A stretch of 64,000 nt of DNA from Arthrobacter sp. M4 (GCF_020251205.1 NZ_JAIWYX010000001.1:124001-188000); one strand, 5' to 3'; shown: positions 47,354 through 58,238, numbered from the stretch's first letter. The notes: generated by a model from the letters alone, not told the origin. A program made the numbers and translations.

Positions 47354-47763
47354 TGAGTGCCCGCGGCAAGGCCCGCACCAGGGCCCTCGAAGTGCTCTTC
47401 GAGGCGGAGCAGCGTTCCGTCTCGGTCTTCGAGGTCCTACAGTCGCGGCGTGAAAAGACTGACCAGATCATCAATCCTTACACGGTGGAAATCGTGGAGG
47501 GAGTGCTGGCGAAGCAGTCCACGATTGATGAATTCCTCCAGACCTACGCGCAGGGCTGGACGCTCGAGCGCATGCCTGGGGTGGACCGCATCATCCTCCG
47601 GATCGGAACGTGGGAACTGCTCTACAACGACGACATCCCGGATGGCGTGGCGGTGAGCGAAGCCGTTGCCCTCGCCAAGACCCTTTCCACGGATGAGTCT
47701 CCGGCGTTCGTCAACGGCCTCCTCGGCCGCCTCCAGCAGTTGAAGCCCTCACTTCTGGCCTAA
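47353..47763 (+). CDS. nusB: Transcription antitermination protein NusB
   Basis: All-helical protein of 136 residues that binds boxA RNA with S10 during rRNA transcription. Starts with SARGKARTRALEVLFEAEQR; the core has PGVDRIILRIGTWELLYN and GVAVSEAVALAKTLSTDESPAFVNGLLG. GTG overlaps the efp stop (TAGTG). A 20-bp tandem repeat starts right at its stop codon. Confidence 0.95.
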   Translation: MSARGKARTRALEVLFEAEQRSVSVFEVLQSRREKTDQIINPYTVEIVEGVLAKQSTIDEFLQTYAQGWTLERMPGVDRIILRIGTWELLYNDDIPDGVAVSEAVALAKTLSTDESPAFVNGLLGRLQQLKPSLLA

Positions 47764-47803
47764 GCCTGCCACCACTAGGCAACGCCTGCCAGCACTAGGC
47801 AAC
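47764..47803. repeat. Tandem 20-bp repeat between nusB and the PrsW-like gene
   Basis: GCCTGCCACCACTAGGCAAC (47764-47783) is followed directly by a copy with one change (47784-47803). Each unit can fold (TGCC with GGCA). The second copy includes the stop codon of the convergent PrsW-like gene, so it may serve as a weak terminator for both genes. Confidence 0.85.
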
Positions 47804-49081
47804 GACGGCGGCCCGCAGCTGAGCCAATACGGCCAGTTGGCGGGCCTCGTCGTTTTGGTGGGCGGCTACGTCCCGGCCGCCGAGGATTCGCTGCCGGGTG
47901 CAGGCCAAATCCGTGGCAGTACGAATGAACTCCCTCATCTGCGCGCCACGGCCCCGGCGCCGGGCCCATTCAGTCGCCCACCGCCGCCCTGCACCGGTGG
48001 CGAGCATATCCACTTCCATTGGGGTGAACCACCCTGCCCCTGCGTACTCCAGGAGTCGTTGCCTGGTCAATCGGCGCTCAGCGAGCAAAAGGCCCACAAT
48101 GCCAGCAGCGGCCAAAAGGAAGACCGGAACCTGGACCAGGATGTACTGCGTCAGGAAATCCTCTCCCATGCTGTTCCAGCGGTTATGCAGGATCATGGCC
48201 GGAATGAGGCCGACAAAGAAGGCGACAACTGAGCGTGCGGGGTGCCAGCCACGGGCTGCGAGTCCCATGATCAAGCCCGTGGTCCCGGTGAAAATCGCGT
48301 GGGCAAATGGCGACATGATGCCGCGAAGGATAAAGATCCTCACAAAGTCCCCGCCGGAGTTTTCTGATTCCGCGATGCCCCTTCCGAAGTACAGAATGTT
48401 CTCCGTGAACGCGAATCCGCCAGCGATGGTGAATGCGAACACGATTCCGTCCACTGGCCCGTCGAAGTATTTCCGGGCTGCGAACAGTAGAAGAAGCAGT
48501 CCAAGGGACTTTGTCACCTCTTCGACGATGGGCGCTTCAACCGTGGCCATGAAGGCAAGGAACGCTTCCTCGCTGCTTCGTGGGGCAAAGGCTGCAAAAA
48601 GTGGCTGAATCAGCAGAGTCCCGGCAATTGAGACCGCGGCCCCCCAGCTGAAGGAGAACCATAAGAGCCGCTTCGGTTCGGGCTCCCAACGGTCGATCAC
48701 CTTAACAGCGAAGAGCACCGCCGCGAGGGGCGCCAACGAAGCAACAAAGCCAACGGCAAAGCCCGCCACCCCGGTGTTGCTGAGCAGGAAGGGCACGACG
48801 ATCACGAGGCTGGCAAGCGCCAGCACGCCACCCAGTGCCAGGAGCGGCCAGATGGCTCCGCGCACCTGGATCGGAGCAGGCGTGGCAGGAACCAGCGGAG
48901 AAGGCGGACCAGCGGCGTTTCCGGGAGCGGGGCGGAAATTCCCCTCCCGGACGTGCCCCAACCAGCGTGGATTGTGCGCGGGGTTGGATCCCGGGACGCT
49001 GGCGTTCCCCATGCCGGGAGGTGGATATCCGCCGGATTGTGGCCAGCCAGGTGAACCCGGCTCATGGTTGCTCATGTCCAT
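47795..49081 (-). CDS. PrsW family intramembrane metalloprotease
   Basis: Membrane protein of 428 residues with a Pro/Gly-rich cytoplasmic N-terminus and about eight helices. The PrsW motifs are present: APIVEEVTKSLGLLL (EExxK), GGFAFTENILYF, SPFAHAIFTGTTGL and MILHNRWN. In Bacillus PrsW cleaves an anti-sigma factor; the target here is unknown. After the membrane part there is a basic C-terminal tail of about 90 residues. ATGs at 49081 and 49075 are both possible starts. It is divergent from the pyr operon. Confidence 0.88.
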   Translation of the reverse strand: MDMSNHEPGSPGWPQSGGYPPPGMGNASVPGSNPAHNPRWLGHVREGNFRPAPGNAAGPPSPLVPATPAPIQVRGAIWPLLALGGVLALASLVIVVPFLLSNTGVAGFAVGFVASLAPLAAVLFAVKVIDRWEPEPKRLLWFSFSWGAAVSIAGTLLIQPLFAAFAPRSSEEAFLAFMATVEAPIVEEVTKSLGLLLLLFAARKYFDGPVDGIVFAFTIAGGFAFTENILYFGRGIAESENSGGDFVRIFILRGIMSPFAHAIFTGTTGLIMGLAARGWHPARSVVAFFVGLIPAMILHNRWNSMGEDFLTQYILVQVPVFLLAAAGIVGLLLAERRLTRQRLLEYAGAGWFTPMEVDMLATGAGRRWATEWARRRGRGAQMREFIRTATDLACTRQRILGGRDVAAHQNDEARQLAVLAQLRAAVVA

Positions 49082-49183
49082 GAGCCTAGGGTGGTGGCGG
49101 CAAGCAATCCAACGCTGGCGGCATGTGAGGGAGAACGCGTTTCTCCGGCACCCATCGACTCGGGCAGGACATGGGCCGTGTGG

Positions 49184-49189
49184 TAATTT
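49184..49189 (+). promoter_or_regulatory. pyr operon promoter -10
   Basis: TAATTT with TGG just before it (extended -10 type) lies about 60 bases before pyrR, giving a leader of about 53 bases that holds the PyrR loop. No clear -35. Confidence 0.45.
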
Positions 49190-49217
49190 TGATGAGCAAT
49201 GTTCCTTTTTAATTCCG

Positions 49218-49237
49218 TCCCGTGAGGCGGGGAAAGG
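49218..49237 (+). promoter_or_regulatory. PyrR-binding RNA loop at the pyrR ribosome site
   Basis: TCCCGTGAGGC (49218-49228) matches the PyrR-recognition core UCC-n-G-n-GAGG-Y, and it is followed by GGGGAAAGG, close to the conserved downstream arm. UCCC can pair with GGGA (49230-49233), and CCTTT upstream (49204-49208) with AAAGG (49233-49237). The ribosome site GGGGAG (about 49236-49241) lies at the base of the structure. In mycobacteria PyrR represses translation by covering the first ribosome site, and the same is inferred here. Confidence 0.7.
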
Positions 49238-49248
49238 GGAGACGAGCG

Positions 49249-49833
49249 ATGACTGAAGTCACAGCAGCGAAGATGCCGTCCAGGGTTGTGCTCAACCAGG
49301 CGGACATTGACCGTGCGCTCACTCGGATCGCCCATGAGATCCTCGAGGCCAACAAAGGTTCCCAGGACTTGGTGTTGCTCGGCATTCCGCGTCGTGGCTA
49401 TCCACTGGCCGTTCGGCTCGCCCACAAGATCGCCGCCGCCGATCCAGCCGTCAATGCAAAGGCCATTGTCGGGCAGCTGGACGTCACCATGTTCCGTGAC
49501 GACCTTTCGCACCAGCCCACGCGCCCCCCGCACCCCACGCAGCTTCCGATCAGCGGCATAGACAACAAGGTTGTTGTGCTGATCGATGACGTGCTGTATT
49601 CGGGCCGCACCATCCGGGCCGCGCTGGACGCCCTTGTTGACATCGGCCGCCCGCGCATTGTGCGCCTTGCTGTCCTAGTGGACCGCGGACACCGTGAATT
49701 GCCAATCCGCGCCGACCACGTCGGCAAGAACCTCCCGACGTCGTCTTCGGAAAAGGTGCGCGTGCGCCTGGAGGAGACGGATACGGTGGACGGCCAGCCC
49801 GTCAATGAAGTTGTGATCGAAGGCGGCCAGTGA
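49249..49833 (+). CDS. pyrR: Bifunctional pyr operon regulator / uracil phosphoribosyltransferase PyrR
   Basis: RNA-binding regulator of 194 residues with the phosphoribosyltransferase loop [21 protein letters not shown] and [18 protein letters not shown]. It senses UMP/UTP and binds the leader RNA. The ATG at 49249 has GGGGAG about eight bases upstream; the frame stays open through the RNA loop but that part is not protein-like. Its stop overlaps pyrB in GTGA. Two basic patches at the N-terminus and around HPTQLPIS fit RNA binding. Confidence 0.95.
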   Translation: MTEVTAAKMPSRVVLNQADIDRALTRIAHEILEANKGSQDLVLLGIPRRGYPLAVRLAHKIAAADPAVNAKAIVGQLDVTMFRDDLSHQPTRPPHPTQLPISGIDNKVVVLIDDVLYSGRTIRAALDALVDIGRPRIVRLAVLVDRGHRELPIRADHVGKNLPTSSSEKVRVRLEETDTVDGQPVNEVVIEGGQ

Positions 49834-50846
49834 AGCATCTCCTCTCAACAGAAAACCTCAGCATCCAGGATGCCATCGGGATCCTGGACACGGCCGAAGA
49901 AATGGCCACGGTTGGTGACCGTGAGGTCAAGAAGCTTCCCGCCCTGCGTGGCCGCACCGTGGTAAACCTCTTTTTCGAGGACTCCACGCGGACCCGGATC
50001 TCCTTCGAGGCTGCGGCCAAGCGACTCTCTGCCGACGTCATCAATTTCGCGGCCAAGGGTTCGTCGGTGTCAAAGGGCGAGTCCCTTAAGGACACCGCCC
50101 AGACCCTTGCGGCGATGGGGGCAGACGCCGTCGTCATCCGGCACTGGGCATCCGGCGCACCGCATCGCCTGGCTGCTACCGACTGGATCGACGCCGCCAT
50201 TATCAACGCTGGCGACGGAACGCATGAACACCCTACCCAGGCCCTGCTGGACGCGTTCACCATGCGCCGTCATTGGTCCAAGCTCAACGGAACCGCCTCC
50301 ACCGGCAGTGCCCTCAAGGGCATGCGGGTGGCCATCGCAGGAGATGTGCTTCACTCCAGGGTCGCGCGGTCCAATGTGTGGCTCCTCAGGACGCTTGGCG
50401 CCGACGTCACGCTTGTGGCCCCGCCAACCTTGCTGCCGATCGGCGTCGAGAGCTGGCCCTGCAAGGTCAGCTACGACCTCGACTCGACGCTTGAGGCTGG
50501 TGTGGACGCAATGATGATGCTCCGTGTCCAAGGGGAGCGGATGAACGCGTCCTTCTTCCCATCAACGCGCGAGTATTCGCGCCGCTGGGGCTTTGACGAC
50601 ACCCGGCTCAAGGCCTTGGACGAACTGGGCCTGAAGGACACCATCATCATGCATCCCGGTCCAATGAACCGGGGACTCGAAATTTCTTCGTCCGCGGCAG
50701 ATTCGCCCCGTTCCACCGTGCTGGACCAGGTGCGGAACGGCGTTTCCGTCCGTATGGCCGCCCTGTACCTTCTGCTCTCCGGTGATTCCCGCGAAGCAGC
50801 CCCGTCACTCAGCTCAGCACCGTCATCAAGCAAGGAGAACAACTAA
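49830..50846 (+). CDS. pyrB: Aspartate carbamoyltransferase catalytic subunit
   Basis: 338 residues; joins carbamoyl phosphate and aspartate. The carbamoyl-phosphate loop is [17 protein letters not shown], with the second active-site loop in [17 protein letters not shown] and [12 protein letters not shown] further on. GTG start overlaps pyrR by four bases. No regulatory pyrI gene is present, as expected for actinobacteria. The last 20 residues are a Ser/Ala-rich tail. pyrC starts directly after its stop. Confidence 0.96.
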   Translation: MKHLLSTENLSIQDAIGILDTAEEMATVGDREVKKLPALRGRTVVNLFFEDSTRTRISFEAAAKRLSADVINFAAKGSSVSKGESLKDTAQTLAAMGADAVVIRHWASGAPHRLAATDWIDAAIINAGDGTHEHPTQALLDAFTMRRHWSKLNGTASTGSALKGMRVAIAGDVLHSRVARSNVWLLRTLGADVTLVAPPTLLPIGVESWPCKVSYDLDSTLEAGVDAMMMLRVQGERMNASFFPSTREYSRRWGFDDTRLKALDELGLKDTIIMHPGPMNRGLEISSSAADSPRSTVLDQVRNGVSVRMAALYLLLSGDSREAAPSLSSAPSSSKENN

Positions 50847-52202
50847 ATGGCCGCAGCAAACGGAAGCTACCTGATCCGGGGCGCGGCGATCCTTGGCGGT
50901 GCCGCCCAGGACCTCCTGATCCGTGAGGGCCTGATTGCCGAAGTCGGTTCCGCCGCGTCCGGATCGGCCGGATCCTCGGGTGTGAAAGTCATCGACGCCG
51001 AAGGCCTCGTGGCCCTGCCCGGCATGGTGGACGTGCACACCCACCTCCGGGAGCCGGGGCGAGAGGACGCCGAAACGGTGGAAACCGGGACGCGCGCCGC
51101 GGCACTGGGCGGCTACACCGCCGTCCACGCCATGGCTAACAGCAACCCGGTGGCGGACACGGCAGGTGTGGTTGAGCAGGTGTACAGCCTTGGACGGGAC
51201 GCTGGCTGGGTTGACGTTCGACCCGTCGGCGCCGTCACGGTGGGCCTTGCCGGCGAACAGCTCGCCGAACTCGGCGCCATGGCCGATTCCCGTGCCCGTG
51301 TCCGGATGTTCTCCGACGACGGCATCTGCGTCCACGACCCAGTCCTGATGCGCCGCGCCCTGGAGTACGTCAAAGCGTTCGACGGCGTTGTGGCCCAGCA
51401 CGCGCAGGAACCCCGCCTCACCGTCGGCGCCCAGATGAACGAAGGAGCCGTCTCGGCCGTCCTGGGCCTAACCGGCTGGCCCGCAGTGGCGGAAGAGAGC
51501 ATCATCGCCCGCGATGTACTGCTTACGCAGCACGTCGGCTCTCGGCTCCACGTGTGCCACGTATCCACAGCCGGGTCCGTGGAAATCATCCGCTGGGCCA
51601 AGGCACGGGGGATCAACGTCACGGCAGAAGTCACCCCGCACCACCTGTGGCTCACCGACGAACTGGTTCGCAGCTACGACCCCGTCTACAAGGTCAACCC
51701 GCCGCTGCGCACGGACGAAGACGTTCAGGCCCTGCGTGCTGGCTTGGCGGACGGCACTATCGACGTTGTTGGCACCGACCATGCGCCGCACCCCAGCGAG
51801 CACAAGGAATGCGAATGGGCGCAGGCAGCCATGGGCATGACGGGCCTCGAAACTGCGCTGTCAGTGGTACAGCAGACCATGGTCGAAACCGGACTTATGG
51901 ACTGGGAAGCCTTTGCCCGGGTCACCTCAACGTCTCCAGCGGCAATCGGACGCTTGGAAGACCAGGGCCGGCCGCTGCGCGCCGGCGAGCCCGCCAACAT
52001 CGTGCTTGTGGACCCCGCCGCACGCTGGCGCGTGGATCCCTCAGCGATGGCCACCATGGGCCGCAACTCGCCGTTCGCCGGCCGGGAACTTCCCGGAAGG
52101 GTGGTAGCCACGTTCTTCAAGGGACACCCCACGGTCCTGGACGGCCAGTTGAACACCCCGTACCAGTACACCGACGGTGCGGGCGCAGGCAGCGGGCACT
52201 GA
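50847..52202 (+). CDS. pyrC: Dihydroorotase
   Basis: Class I amidohydrolase of 451 residues that cyclises carbamoyl aspartate. Metal ligands appear in GMVDVHTHLREPGRED, HVCHVSTAGSVE and VVGTDHAPHP. AAGGAG lies about 11 bases before the ATG, inside the end of pyrB. The stop TGA overlaps the start of the following membrane-protein gene (TGATG). Confidence 0.95.
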   Translation: MAAANGSYLIRGAAILGGAAQDLLIREGLIAEVGSAASGSAGSSGVKVIDAEGLVALPGMVDVHTHLREPGREDAETVETGTRAAALGGYTAVHAMANSNPVADTAGVVEQVYSLGRDAGWVDVRPVGAVTVGLAGEQLAELGAMADSRARVRMFSDDGICVHDPVLMRRALEYVKAFDGVVAQHAQEPRLTVGAQMNEGAVSAVLGLTGWPAVAEESIIARDVLLTQHVGSRLHVCHVSTAGSVEIIRWAKARGINVTAEVTPHHLWLTDELVRSYDPVYKVNPPLRTDEDVQALRAGLADGTIDVVGTDHAPHPSEHKECEWAQAAMGMTGLETALSVVQQTMVETGLMDWEAFARVTSTSPAAIGRLEDQGRPLRAGEPANIVLVDPAARWRVDPSAMATMGRNSPFAGRELPGRVVATFFKGHPTVLDGQLNTPYQYTDGAGAGSGH

Positions 52203-52720
52203 TGGACAAAATCCTTCCCGGACTCGCGGTCCTGTCCATCATCCTCGTCATATTCGCTTTGCTGTGGCTCGGCTGGCGTAACCGCCTGAGGCGGCAGGCC
52301 GGCGTCGTGCAGTTGCCCGAGGTTCCCCGGCAGCTCAGCCCGGCAGGGATCACCGCCGAGGGACAGTACGTGGCTACGACGACGGCGGGGGACTGGCTTG
52401 ACCGGATCGCCGTCCATGGCCTCGGACTCCGGAGCAATGCTGAACTGAGCGTCCATGCCGAAGGCGTCCTCTTTGACCGCCAGGGCAAAGGCCCGCTCTT
52501 CATCCCCAAGGAAGCCTTGGCCGGTTGCCACCAGGAAAGCGGCATGGCCGGCAAGTTCGTAGAAAAGGACGGCCTGGTGGTCGTCAATTGGTCCCTTGGC
52601 AGCCACTCGCTGGACACCGGATTCCGAACCCGGCAGGCCGCCGACAAGAAACCCCTCCTGGAAGCGCTTCAGGAACTGATCTCCGCAGCCCCTCAGGCAG
52701 ACGCCGATAGTGGAAAGTAA
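52202..52720 (+). CDS. Conserved membrane protein of the pyr operon (Rv1382-like)
   Basis: This 172-residue protein has a single N-terminal helix ([22 protein letters not shown]), a basic stretch (RNRLRRQ) and a compact, mainly beta domain ([20 protein letters not shown] to [18 protein letters not shown]) resembling PH-like folds. It sits between pyrC and carA exactly as Rv1382 does in mycobacteria. The conserved place suggests a role linked to pyrimidine synthesis or its membrane context, but none is known to me. The ATG overlaps the pyrC stop by one base. Confidence 0.82.
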   Translation: MDKILPGLAVLSIILVIFALLWLGWRNRLRRQAGVVQLPEVPRQLSPAGITAEGQYVATTTAGDWLDRIAVHGLGLRSNAELSVHAEGVLFDRQGKGPLFIPKEALAGCHQESGMAGKFVEKDGLVVVNWSLGSHSLDTGFRTRQAADKKPLLEALQELISAAPQADADSGK

Positions 52721-52724
52721 CAAA

Positions 52725-53990
52725 GTGACTACACCTCAGACGACAGCAACGTCCAGCGCAGCAGTGCTGGTGCTCGAAGACGGCCGCGTCTTCCGTGGGC
52801 GCAGCTACGGCGCCACGGGTACGGCGCTTGGTGAAGCGGTCTTCGCCACCGGAATGACCGGCTACCAGGAGACCATCACGGACCCTTCCTACGCCCGTCA
52901 GCTGGTCGTGCAGACTGCCCCGCACATCGGTAACACCGGCGTCAACAGTGAGGACGCCGAGTCCCGCCGCATCTGGGTAGCCGGCTACATCGTTCGCGAC
53001 GCCGCCCGCCGCCCCTCGAACTGGCGCTCAGAGCGGTCCCTGGACTCAGAACTCGTCGAACAGGGCATCGTGGGCATTCAGGGAGTGGACACCCGCGCCA
53101 TCACCCGGCACCTCCGCGAGAACAAGACCATGCGAGCCGGCATCTTCTCGGGCGACGCCGCGGCCGCCCCGGAGAAGGAATTGCTTGCCGCAGTCCGGGC
53201 CAGCGCCCCGATGGAAGGTGCCCGCCTGGCCGAGGAGGTCAGCATCGACGAAGCCTACGTCGTGGAGCCTTCCGACCACGGCTGGGAAGGCGAACCGAAG
53301 TTCACCATCGCCGCCATCGACCTTGGAATCAAGGCCATGACCCCGGTCCGGTTCGCCGAGCGCGGCGTTCGGGTCCACGTGCTGCCTGCCACTGCCACGC
53401 TGGACGATGTGAAAGCGGTCAACCCGGACGGCTTCTTTATGTCCAACGGACCCGGCGACCCGGCCACGGCCGACGCCCAGGTCAAGCTCCTGCGCTCCGT
53501 GCTGGACGAGAAACTGCCGTATTTCGGTATTTGCTTCGGTAACCAGATCCTGGGCCGGGCACTCGGGTTCGGCACTTACAAGCTCAAGTACGGACATCGC
53601 GGCATCAACCAGCCAGTGATGGACCGCCGTACGGGCAAGGTGGAGATCACTTCACAGAACCACGGCTTCGCCGTGGACGCCCCGATGGACGGCGCCACCG
53701 TGGCTCCTGAAGAGCGTTTCGGCCGGGTGGAAGTCAGCCACGTGAGCCTCAATGACGACGTCGTCGAGGGCCTCGCCTGCCTGGACATCCCGGCGTTTTC
53801 CGTCCAATACCACCCAGAGGCCGCGGCGGGTCCGCACGACGCCGCGTACCTGTTCGACCGCTTCATTGAGCTGATGGCGGGCACCAGGGACGGCCAGACT
53901 GCCAACCTTTCCAAGGAACCAGTGGACGCCAAACACCCGGCAGAGGCATCCCAGAACACTAACGACAACAACACCGAGGACGAGAACTAA
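52725..53990 (+). CDS. carA: Carbamoyl-phosphate synthase small subunit
   Basis: Glutaminase subunit of 421 residues. I chose GTG at 52725, which has GGAAA eight bases upstream; the earlier GTG at 52710 overlaps the preceding gene. The N-terminal half has [24 protein letters not shown]. The class I amidotransferase domain has the nucleophile Cys in [15 protein letters not shown] (FGNQ rather than LGHQ, which I believe is common in actinobacteria) and the His/Glu pair in [13 protein letters not shown] 35-residue polar tail rich in Asn and Glu ends the protein. Stop and carB start overlap (TAATG). Confidence 0.95.
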   Translation: MTTPQTTATSSAAVLVLEDGRVFRGRSYGATGTALGEAVFATGMTGYQETITDPSYARQLVVQTAPHIGNTGVNSEDAESRRIWVAGYIVRDAARRPSNWRSERSLDSELVEQGIVGIQGVDTRAITRHLRENKTMRAGIFSGDAAAAPEKELLAAVRASAPMEGARLAEEVSIDEAYVVEPSDHGWEGEPKFTIAAIDLGIKAMTPVRFAERGVRVHVLPATATLDDVKAVNPDGFFMSNGPGDPATADAQVKLLRSVLDEKLPYFGICFGNQILGRALGFGTYKLKYGHRGINQPVMDRRTGKVEITSQNHGFAVDAPMDGATVAPEERFGRVEVSHVSLNDDVVEGLACLDIPAFSVQYHPEAAAGPHDAAYLFDRFIELMAGTRDGQTANLSKEPVDAKHPAEASQNTNDNNTEDEN

Positions 53991-56900
53991 TGCCCAAACG
54001 TACAGACCTTAAAAGCGTCCTGGTCATCGGTTCCGGCCCGATTGTCATCGGCCAGGCAGCCGAGTTCGACTATTCGGGGACGCAGGCCCTTCGCGTCCTC
54101 AAGGAGGAGGGCCTCCGTGTCATCCTGGTGAACTCCAACCCGGCCACCATCATGACCGACCCCGAGTTCGCCGACGCTACCTATGTTGAACCCATCACCC
54201 CTGAGGTGGTGGAGAAAATCATCGCCAAGGAGCGTCCCGACGCGGTGCTCCCCACGCTGGGCGGCCAGACCGCGCTCAACACCGCGATCGCCCTGGACAA
54301 GAACGGTGTCCTGGAGAAGTACAACGTCGAGCTCATCGGCGCCAACATCGCGGCCATCGAACTGGGCGAAGACCGGGAGAAATTCAAGGGTGTGGTGGAA
54401 CGCTGCGGGGCGGAGTCCGCGCGCAGCCACATCATCCACACCATGGACGAGGCCCTTGCAGCCGCCGGCGAGCTCGGCTACCCGATGGTGGTCCGCCCGT
54501 CCTTCACCATGGGTGGCCTGGGTTCCGGGCTGGCCTACAACGAGGAAGACCTGCGGCGGATCGTTGGCCAGGGCCTCCAGTACAGCCCCACCACCGAGGT
54601 GCTCCTCGAAGAGAGCATCCTCGGCTGGAAGGAATACGAGCTGGAGATGATGCGGGACAAAAACGACAACGTGGTGGTTGTCTGTTCCATCGAGAACTTC
54701 GATCCGGTGGGCGTGCACACGGGCGACTCCATCACAGTGGCTCCCGCCCTGACCCTTACCGACCGCGAGTACCAGAAGCTTCGCGACGTAGCCATTGCCG
54801 TGATCCGCGAAGTTGGCGTCGACACGGGTGGCTGCAACATCCAGTTCGCCGTCGACCCGAAGACGGGACGCGTCGTCGTCATCGAAATGAACCCCCGCGT
54901 GTCCCGCTCCTCGGCGCTGGCCTCCAAGGCAACCGGCTTCGCCATCGCCAAGATCGCCACGAAGCTGTCGCTTGGCTACACGCTGGACGAAATCCCCAAC
55001 GACATCACGCAGAAGACCCCGGCTTCCTTCGAGCCCACACTCGACTACGTGGTGGTCAAGGTGCCGCGCTTCGCATTCGAGAAGTTCCCGGCAGCCGACC
55101 CGACGCTGACCACCACCATGAAGTCCGTGGGCGAAGCGATGGCGATGGGCCGCAACTTCACCGAGGCGCTGCAGAAGGCCCTCCGTTCGCTTGAGCAGAA
55201 GGGCTCGCAGCTCGACTTCAGCCCGGTCCCTGAATGGGAAGTGCCGGAGCTGGTAGAGAAGGCCAAGCGGCCGACGACGGACCGCCTGCACCAGGTGCAG
55301 CGTGCCCTGTTGGGCGGGGCCAGCGTCGAGGAACTGTACGCGGCAACGGGCATCGACCCGTGGTTCCTGGACCAGCTGCAGTTGCTCAACGAGACGGCAC
55401 ATGAAATCCGGAAGGCCGGGGCCCTGACTCCGGACATGCTCCGCAATGCAAAGCGCCACGGTTTCTCCGATGAACAGATCGGTGCCCTCACGCACAACCC
55501 CGAGGCTGTTGTCCGCGGTGTCCGCCAGGCGCTGGGGATCCGGCCCGTCTACAAGACTGTGGACACCTGCGCGGCAGAATTCGCGGCCTACACGCCGTAC
55601 CACTACTCGGCCTACGACGAGGAGGACGAGGTTGGCCTGCACGCCAAGCCGTCCATCATCATTCTCGGCTCCGGCCCCAACCGTATCGGCCAGGGCATCG
55701 AGTTCGACTACTCGTGCGTGCACGCTTCCATGGCGCTGCGGAAGGCCGGGTACGAGACCGTTATGGTCAACTGCAACCCGGAAACCGTCTCCACGGACTA
55801 TGACGTCTCCACTCGCCTCTACTTCGAACCGCTGACCCTGGAGGATGTCCTCGAAGTCATCGCGGCGGAGGAACGCACGGGCGGCGTGATGGGCGTATTC
55901 GTTCAGCTCGGGGGCCAGACGCCGCTCAAATTGGCCCAGCAGTTGGCTGATGCGGGAGTGCCGATCCTGGGTACGTCCCCCGAGGCGATCGACCTCGCTG
56001 AACACCGCGGCGCTTTCGCCCGTGTCCTGGACGAGGCCGGACTGACCTCCCCGAAGAACGGCACCGCTGTTTCGTTTGAGGATGCCAAGAAGATCGCCGA
56101 CGAGATCGGCTACCCGGTCCTGGTTCGTCCGTCCTACGTTTTGGGCGGGCGGGGTATGGAAATCGTCTACGACGAGGCCAACCTGTCGCGGTACATCGCC
56201 AACGCCACGGAAATCACTCCGGACCACCCGGTGCTGATCGACCGTTTCCTGGAAGACGCCGTCGAAATTGACGTCGACGCCCTTTACGACGGCACGGATC
56301 TGTACCTCGGCGGCATTATGGAGCACATCGAGGAAGCCGGCGTACACTCCGGCGACTCCGCCTGCGTCCTGCCCCCGATCACCTTGGGCGCCAACGTCAT
56401 TGAGCGGGTCCGCACTGCCACGCGTGCCATCGCCGAAGGCGTCGGTGTGCGCGGCCTCATCAACATCCAGTTCGCGCTGGCTTCCGATGTCCTGTACGTC
56501 CTCGAGGCAAACCCGCGGGCGTCCCGTACGGTGCCATTCGTCTCCAAGGCCACCGGCGTGCAGATGGCCAAGGCTGCTGCCCTGATCGGCACGGGCGTTA
56601 CGATCAACCAGCTGCGCAGCGCCTACAAGATGTTGCCGGAGACGGGCGACGGTTCCACCTTGCCGCTGGATGCTCCCGTGGCGGTCAAAGAGGCTGTGCT
56701 GCCGTTCAGCCGTTTCCGCACACTGGAGGGCAAGGTTGTCGACTCCCTGCTCGGCCCCGAGATGCGCTCCACCGGCGAGGTTATGGGGATCGACAAGCAC
56801 TTCGACACGGCGTTCGCCAAGAGCCAGGCCGGGGCCAACAATGCCTTGCCCACCGAGGGCAAGATCTTCGTTTCCGTGGCCAACCGGGACAAGCGAAGCG

Positions 56901-57310
56901 TGATCATGGGCGTCAAGCGGCTTTCCGACCTCGGCTTCGAGATTGTCTCCACCGGCGGTACCGCCGACGTGCTGCGCCGCAACGGCATTCAGGCAACGCC
57001 CGTCCGCAAGGTGGCTGAGGGCACCAGCGCGGAAGGGGAGGGCACCATTGCCGACCTCGTCGTCGCCGGCGAAATCGATATGGTGTTCAACACCCCGTCA
57101 GGCGGCGAGGCGCGCGGCGACGGTTATGAGCTGCGTGCAGCGGCGACGTCCATTGGCATCCCCTGCATCACCACGGTTGCGGAATTCAACGCCGCAGTCC
57201 AGGCAATTGAAGCCCTTCGGACCTACCAGTGGTCCGTGACCAGCCTGCAGGAACATGCCGCAGCCCTGCTGGCCGCCACTAACTCCGCGAAGGAAGCGGC
57301 CAATGCCTGA
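53990..57310 (+). CDS. carB: Carbamoyl-phosphate synthase large subunit
   Basis: 1106 residues; makes carbamoyl phosphate from bicarbonate, ammonia and two ATP. Two homologous ATP-grasp halves are visible: the first with [20 protein letters not shown] and [12 protein letters not shown], the second with [19 protein letters not shown] and [17 protein letters not shown]-terminal allosteric domain ([36 protein letters not shown]) follows. The start overlaps carA by one base and the end overlaps pyrF by eight. Its product also feeds arginine synthesis. Confidence 0.97.
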   Translation: MPKRTDLKSVLVIGSGPIVIGQAAEFDYSGTQALRVLKEEGLRVILVNSNPATIMTDPEFADATYVEPITPEVVEKIIAKERPDAVLPTLGGQTALNTAIALDKNGVLEKYNVELIGANIAAIELGEDREKFKGVVERCGAESARSHIIHTMDEALAAAGELGYPMVVRPSFTMGGLGSGLAYNEEDLRRIVGQGLQYSPTTEVLLEESILGWKEYELEMMRDKNDNVVVVCSIENFDPVGVHTGDSITVAPALTLTDREYQKLRDVAIAVIREVGVDTGGCNIQFAVDPKTGRVVVIEMNPRVSRSSALASKATGFAIAKIATKLSLGYTLDEIPNDITQKTPASFEPTLDYVVVKVPRFAFEKFPAADPTLTTTMKSVGEAMAMGRNFTEALQKALRSLEQKGSQLDFSPVPEWEVPELVEKAKRPTTDRLHQVQRALLGGASVEELYAATGIDPWFLDQLQLLNETAHEIRKAGALTPDMLRNAKRHGFSDEQIGALTHNPEAVVRGVRQALGIRPVYKTVDTCAAEFAAYTPYHYSAYDEEDEVGLHAKPSIIILGSGPNRIGQGIEFDYSCVHASMALRKAGYETVMVNCNPETVSTDYDVSTRLYFEPLTLEDVLEVIAAEERTGGVMGVFVQLGGQTPLKLAQQLADAGVPILGTSPEAIDLAEHRGAFARVLDEAGLTSPKNGTAVSFEDAKKIADEIGYPVLVRPSYVLGGRGMEIVYDEANLSRYIANATEITPDHPVLIDRFLEDAVEIDVDALYDGTDLYLGGIMEHIEEAGVHSGDSACVLPPITLGANVIERVRTATRAIAEGVGVRGLINIQFALASDVLYVLEANPRASRTVPFVSKATGVQMAKAAALIGTGVTINQLRSAYKMLPETGDGSTLPLDAPVAVKEAVLPFSRFRTLEGKVVDSLLGPEMRSTGEVMGIDKHFDTAFAKSQAGANNALPTEGKIFVSVANRDKRSVIMGVKRLSDLGFEIVSTGGTADVLRRNGIQATPVRKVAEGTSAEGEGTIADLVVAGEIDMVFNTPSGGEARGDGYELRAAATSIGIPCITTVAEFNAAVQAIEALRTYQWSVTSLQEHAAALLAATNSAKEAANA

Positions 57311-58184
57311 GGCGGAATCTTCCGAAACCGCCTTCTCCGTTGCAGCCGGTCGGGAATCGTTCGGTTCCCGACTGGCCTCGGCCATGGCCTCGCGGGGCCC
57401 GCTGTGCGTCGGGATCGACCCGCACCCCGGCCTCCTTGCCGCTTGGGAACTGAACGACGACGCCGCGGGTCTGGAGCGTTTCTCGCTCACGGTGGTGGAG
57501 GCCGTGGCTTCCCTCGCTGCCGCCGTGAAGCCGCAGGTGGCGCTGTACGAGCGGCATGGCTCGGCCGGTATGGCCGTCCTTGAGCGGACACTTGCTGCGG
57601 CAGCGGAGGCAGGAGTCCTGACCATCGCCGATGCGAAGCGAGGCGACATTGGCTCAACCATGGCCGCCTATGCGGATGCATGGCTGCGCGATGGCTCGTC
57701 CCTCGCAGCTGATTCGGTGACGCTTAGCCCCTACCTCGGCTTCGAGTCGCTTCGGCCCGCCCTTGACCTTGCCGCAGCCCACGGCAGGGGCGTGTTCGTG
57801 CTGGCCCTGACCTCCAACCCGGAAGGCAAGTCCGTACAGCACGTTGGCGGCAGTGACTCCGTGGCGGGCAGGATCATTGCCGCCGCCAGGGAGGAGAACC
57901 GACGATACGACGGGGCTATGGGGTCGGTCGGCTTGGTAGTCGGTGCCACCATTGGATCGGCCCTGGATGATTTGGGGCTGGACCTTGAGGCGGTGCGCGG
58001 ACCAATTCTGGCGCCGGGGCTAGGTGCACAAGGCGCCACTCCGGCCGACCTCCGCCGCACCTTTGGTTCGGCCTACCCGCTTGTCCTGGGTACTTCAAGC
58101 CGGGGCATCCTGGCAGCCGGACCACAGATCGCAGGACTGCGCCGCGCCACCGAGGAAACACTTGGGGAGCTTCTGGGGGGCTGA
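57303..58184 (+). CDS. pyrF: Orotidine 5'-phosphate decarboxylase (type 2)
   Basis: 293 residues, from the ATG at 57303 inside the end of carB. The group 2 signature is present: [15 protein letters not shown] at the start, the catalytic Lys in [26 protein letters not shown] and [15 protein letters not shown]. It makes UMP. pyrD and pyrE are not in the window, so the pathway is completed elsewhere. A strong hairpin 15 bases after the stop ends the operon. Confidence 0.95.
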   Translation: MPEAESSETAFSVAAGRESFGSRLASAMASRGPLCVGIDPHPGLLAAWELNDDAAGLERFSLTVVEAVASLAAAVKPQVALYERHGSAGMAVLERTLAAAAEAGVLTIADAKRGDIGSTMAAYADAWLRDGSSLAADSVTLSPYLGFESLRPALDLAAAHGRGVFVLALTSNPEGKSVQHVGGSDSVAGRIIAAAREENRRYDGAMGSVGLVVGATIGSALDDLGLDLEAVRGPILAPGLGAQGATPADLRRTFGSAYPLVLGTSSRGILAAGPQIAGLRRATEETLGELLGG

Positions 58185-58198
58185 AACACTTCTTCGCA

Positions 58199-58238
58199 AA
58201 CAGGCCGTGCGGCGAGTTGCCCGCTTGCACGGCCTGTT
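58199..58238 (+). terminator. Terminator of the pyr operon
   Basis: Perfect 12-bp arms AACAGGCCGTGC and GCACGGCCTGTT enclose a 16-base loop and are followed by CCTTACC. Confidence 0.8.

Noticed and set aside
52710..52724. Earlier GTG start for carA
   Set aside because: It overlaps the end of the preceding gene and has no ribosome site; GTG at 52725 has GGAAA at a suitable distance.
53987..56800. Long minus-strand open frame opposite carB (937 codons)
   Set aside because: carB on the plus strand is complete and conserved. The antisense frame arises from GC-rich codon bias and matches no family. The same applies to frames opposite alaS (37597-39231), thrS (5570-6661) and rel (23083-24249).
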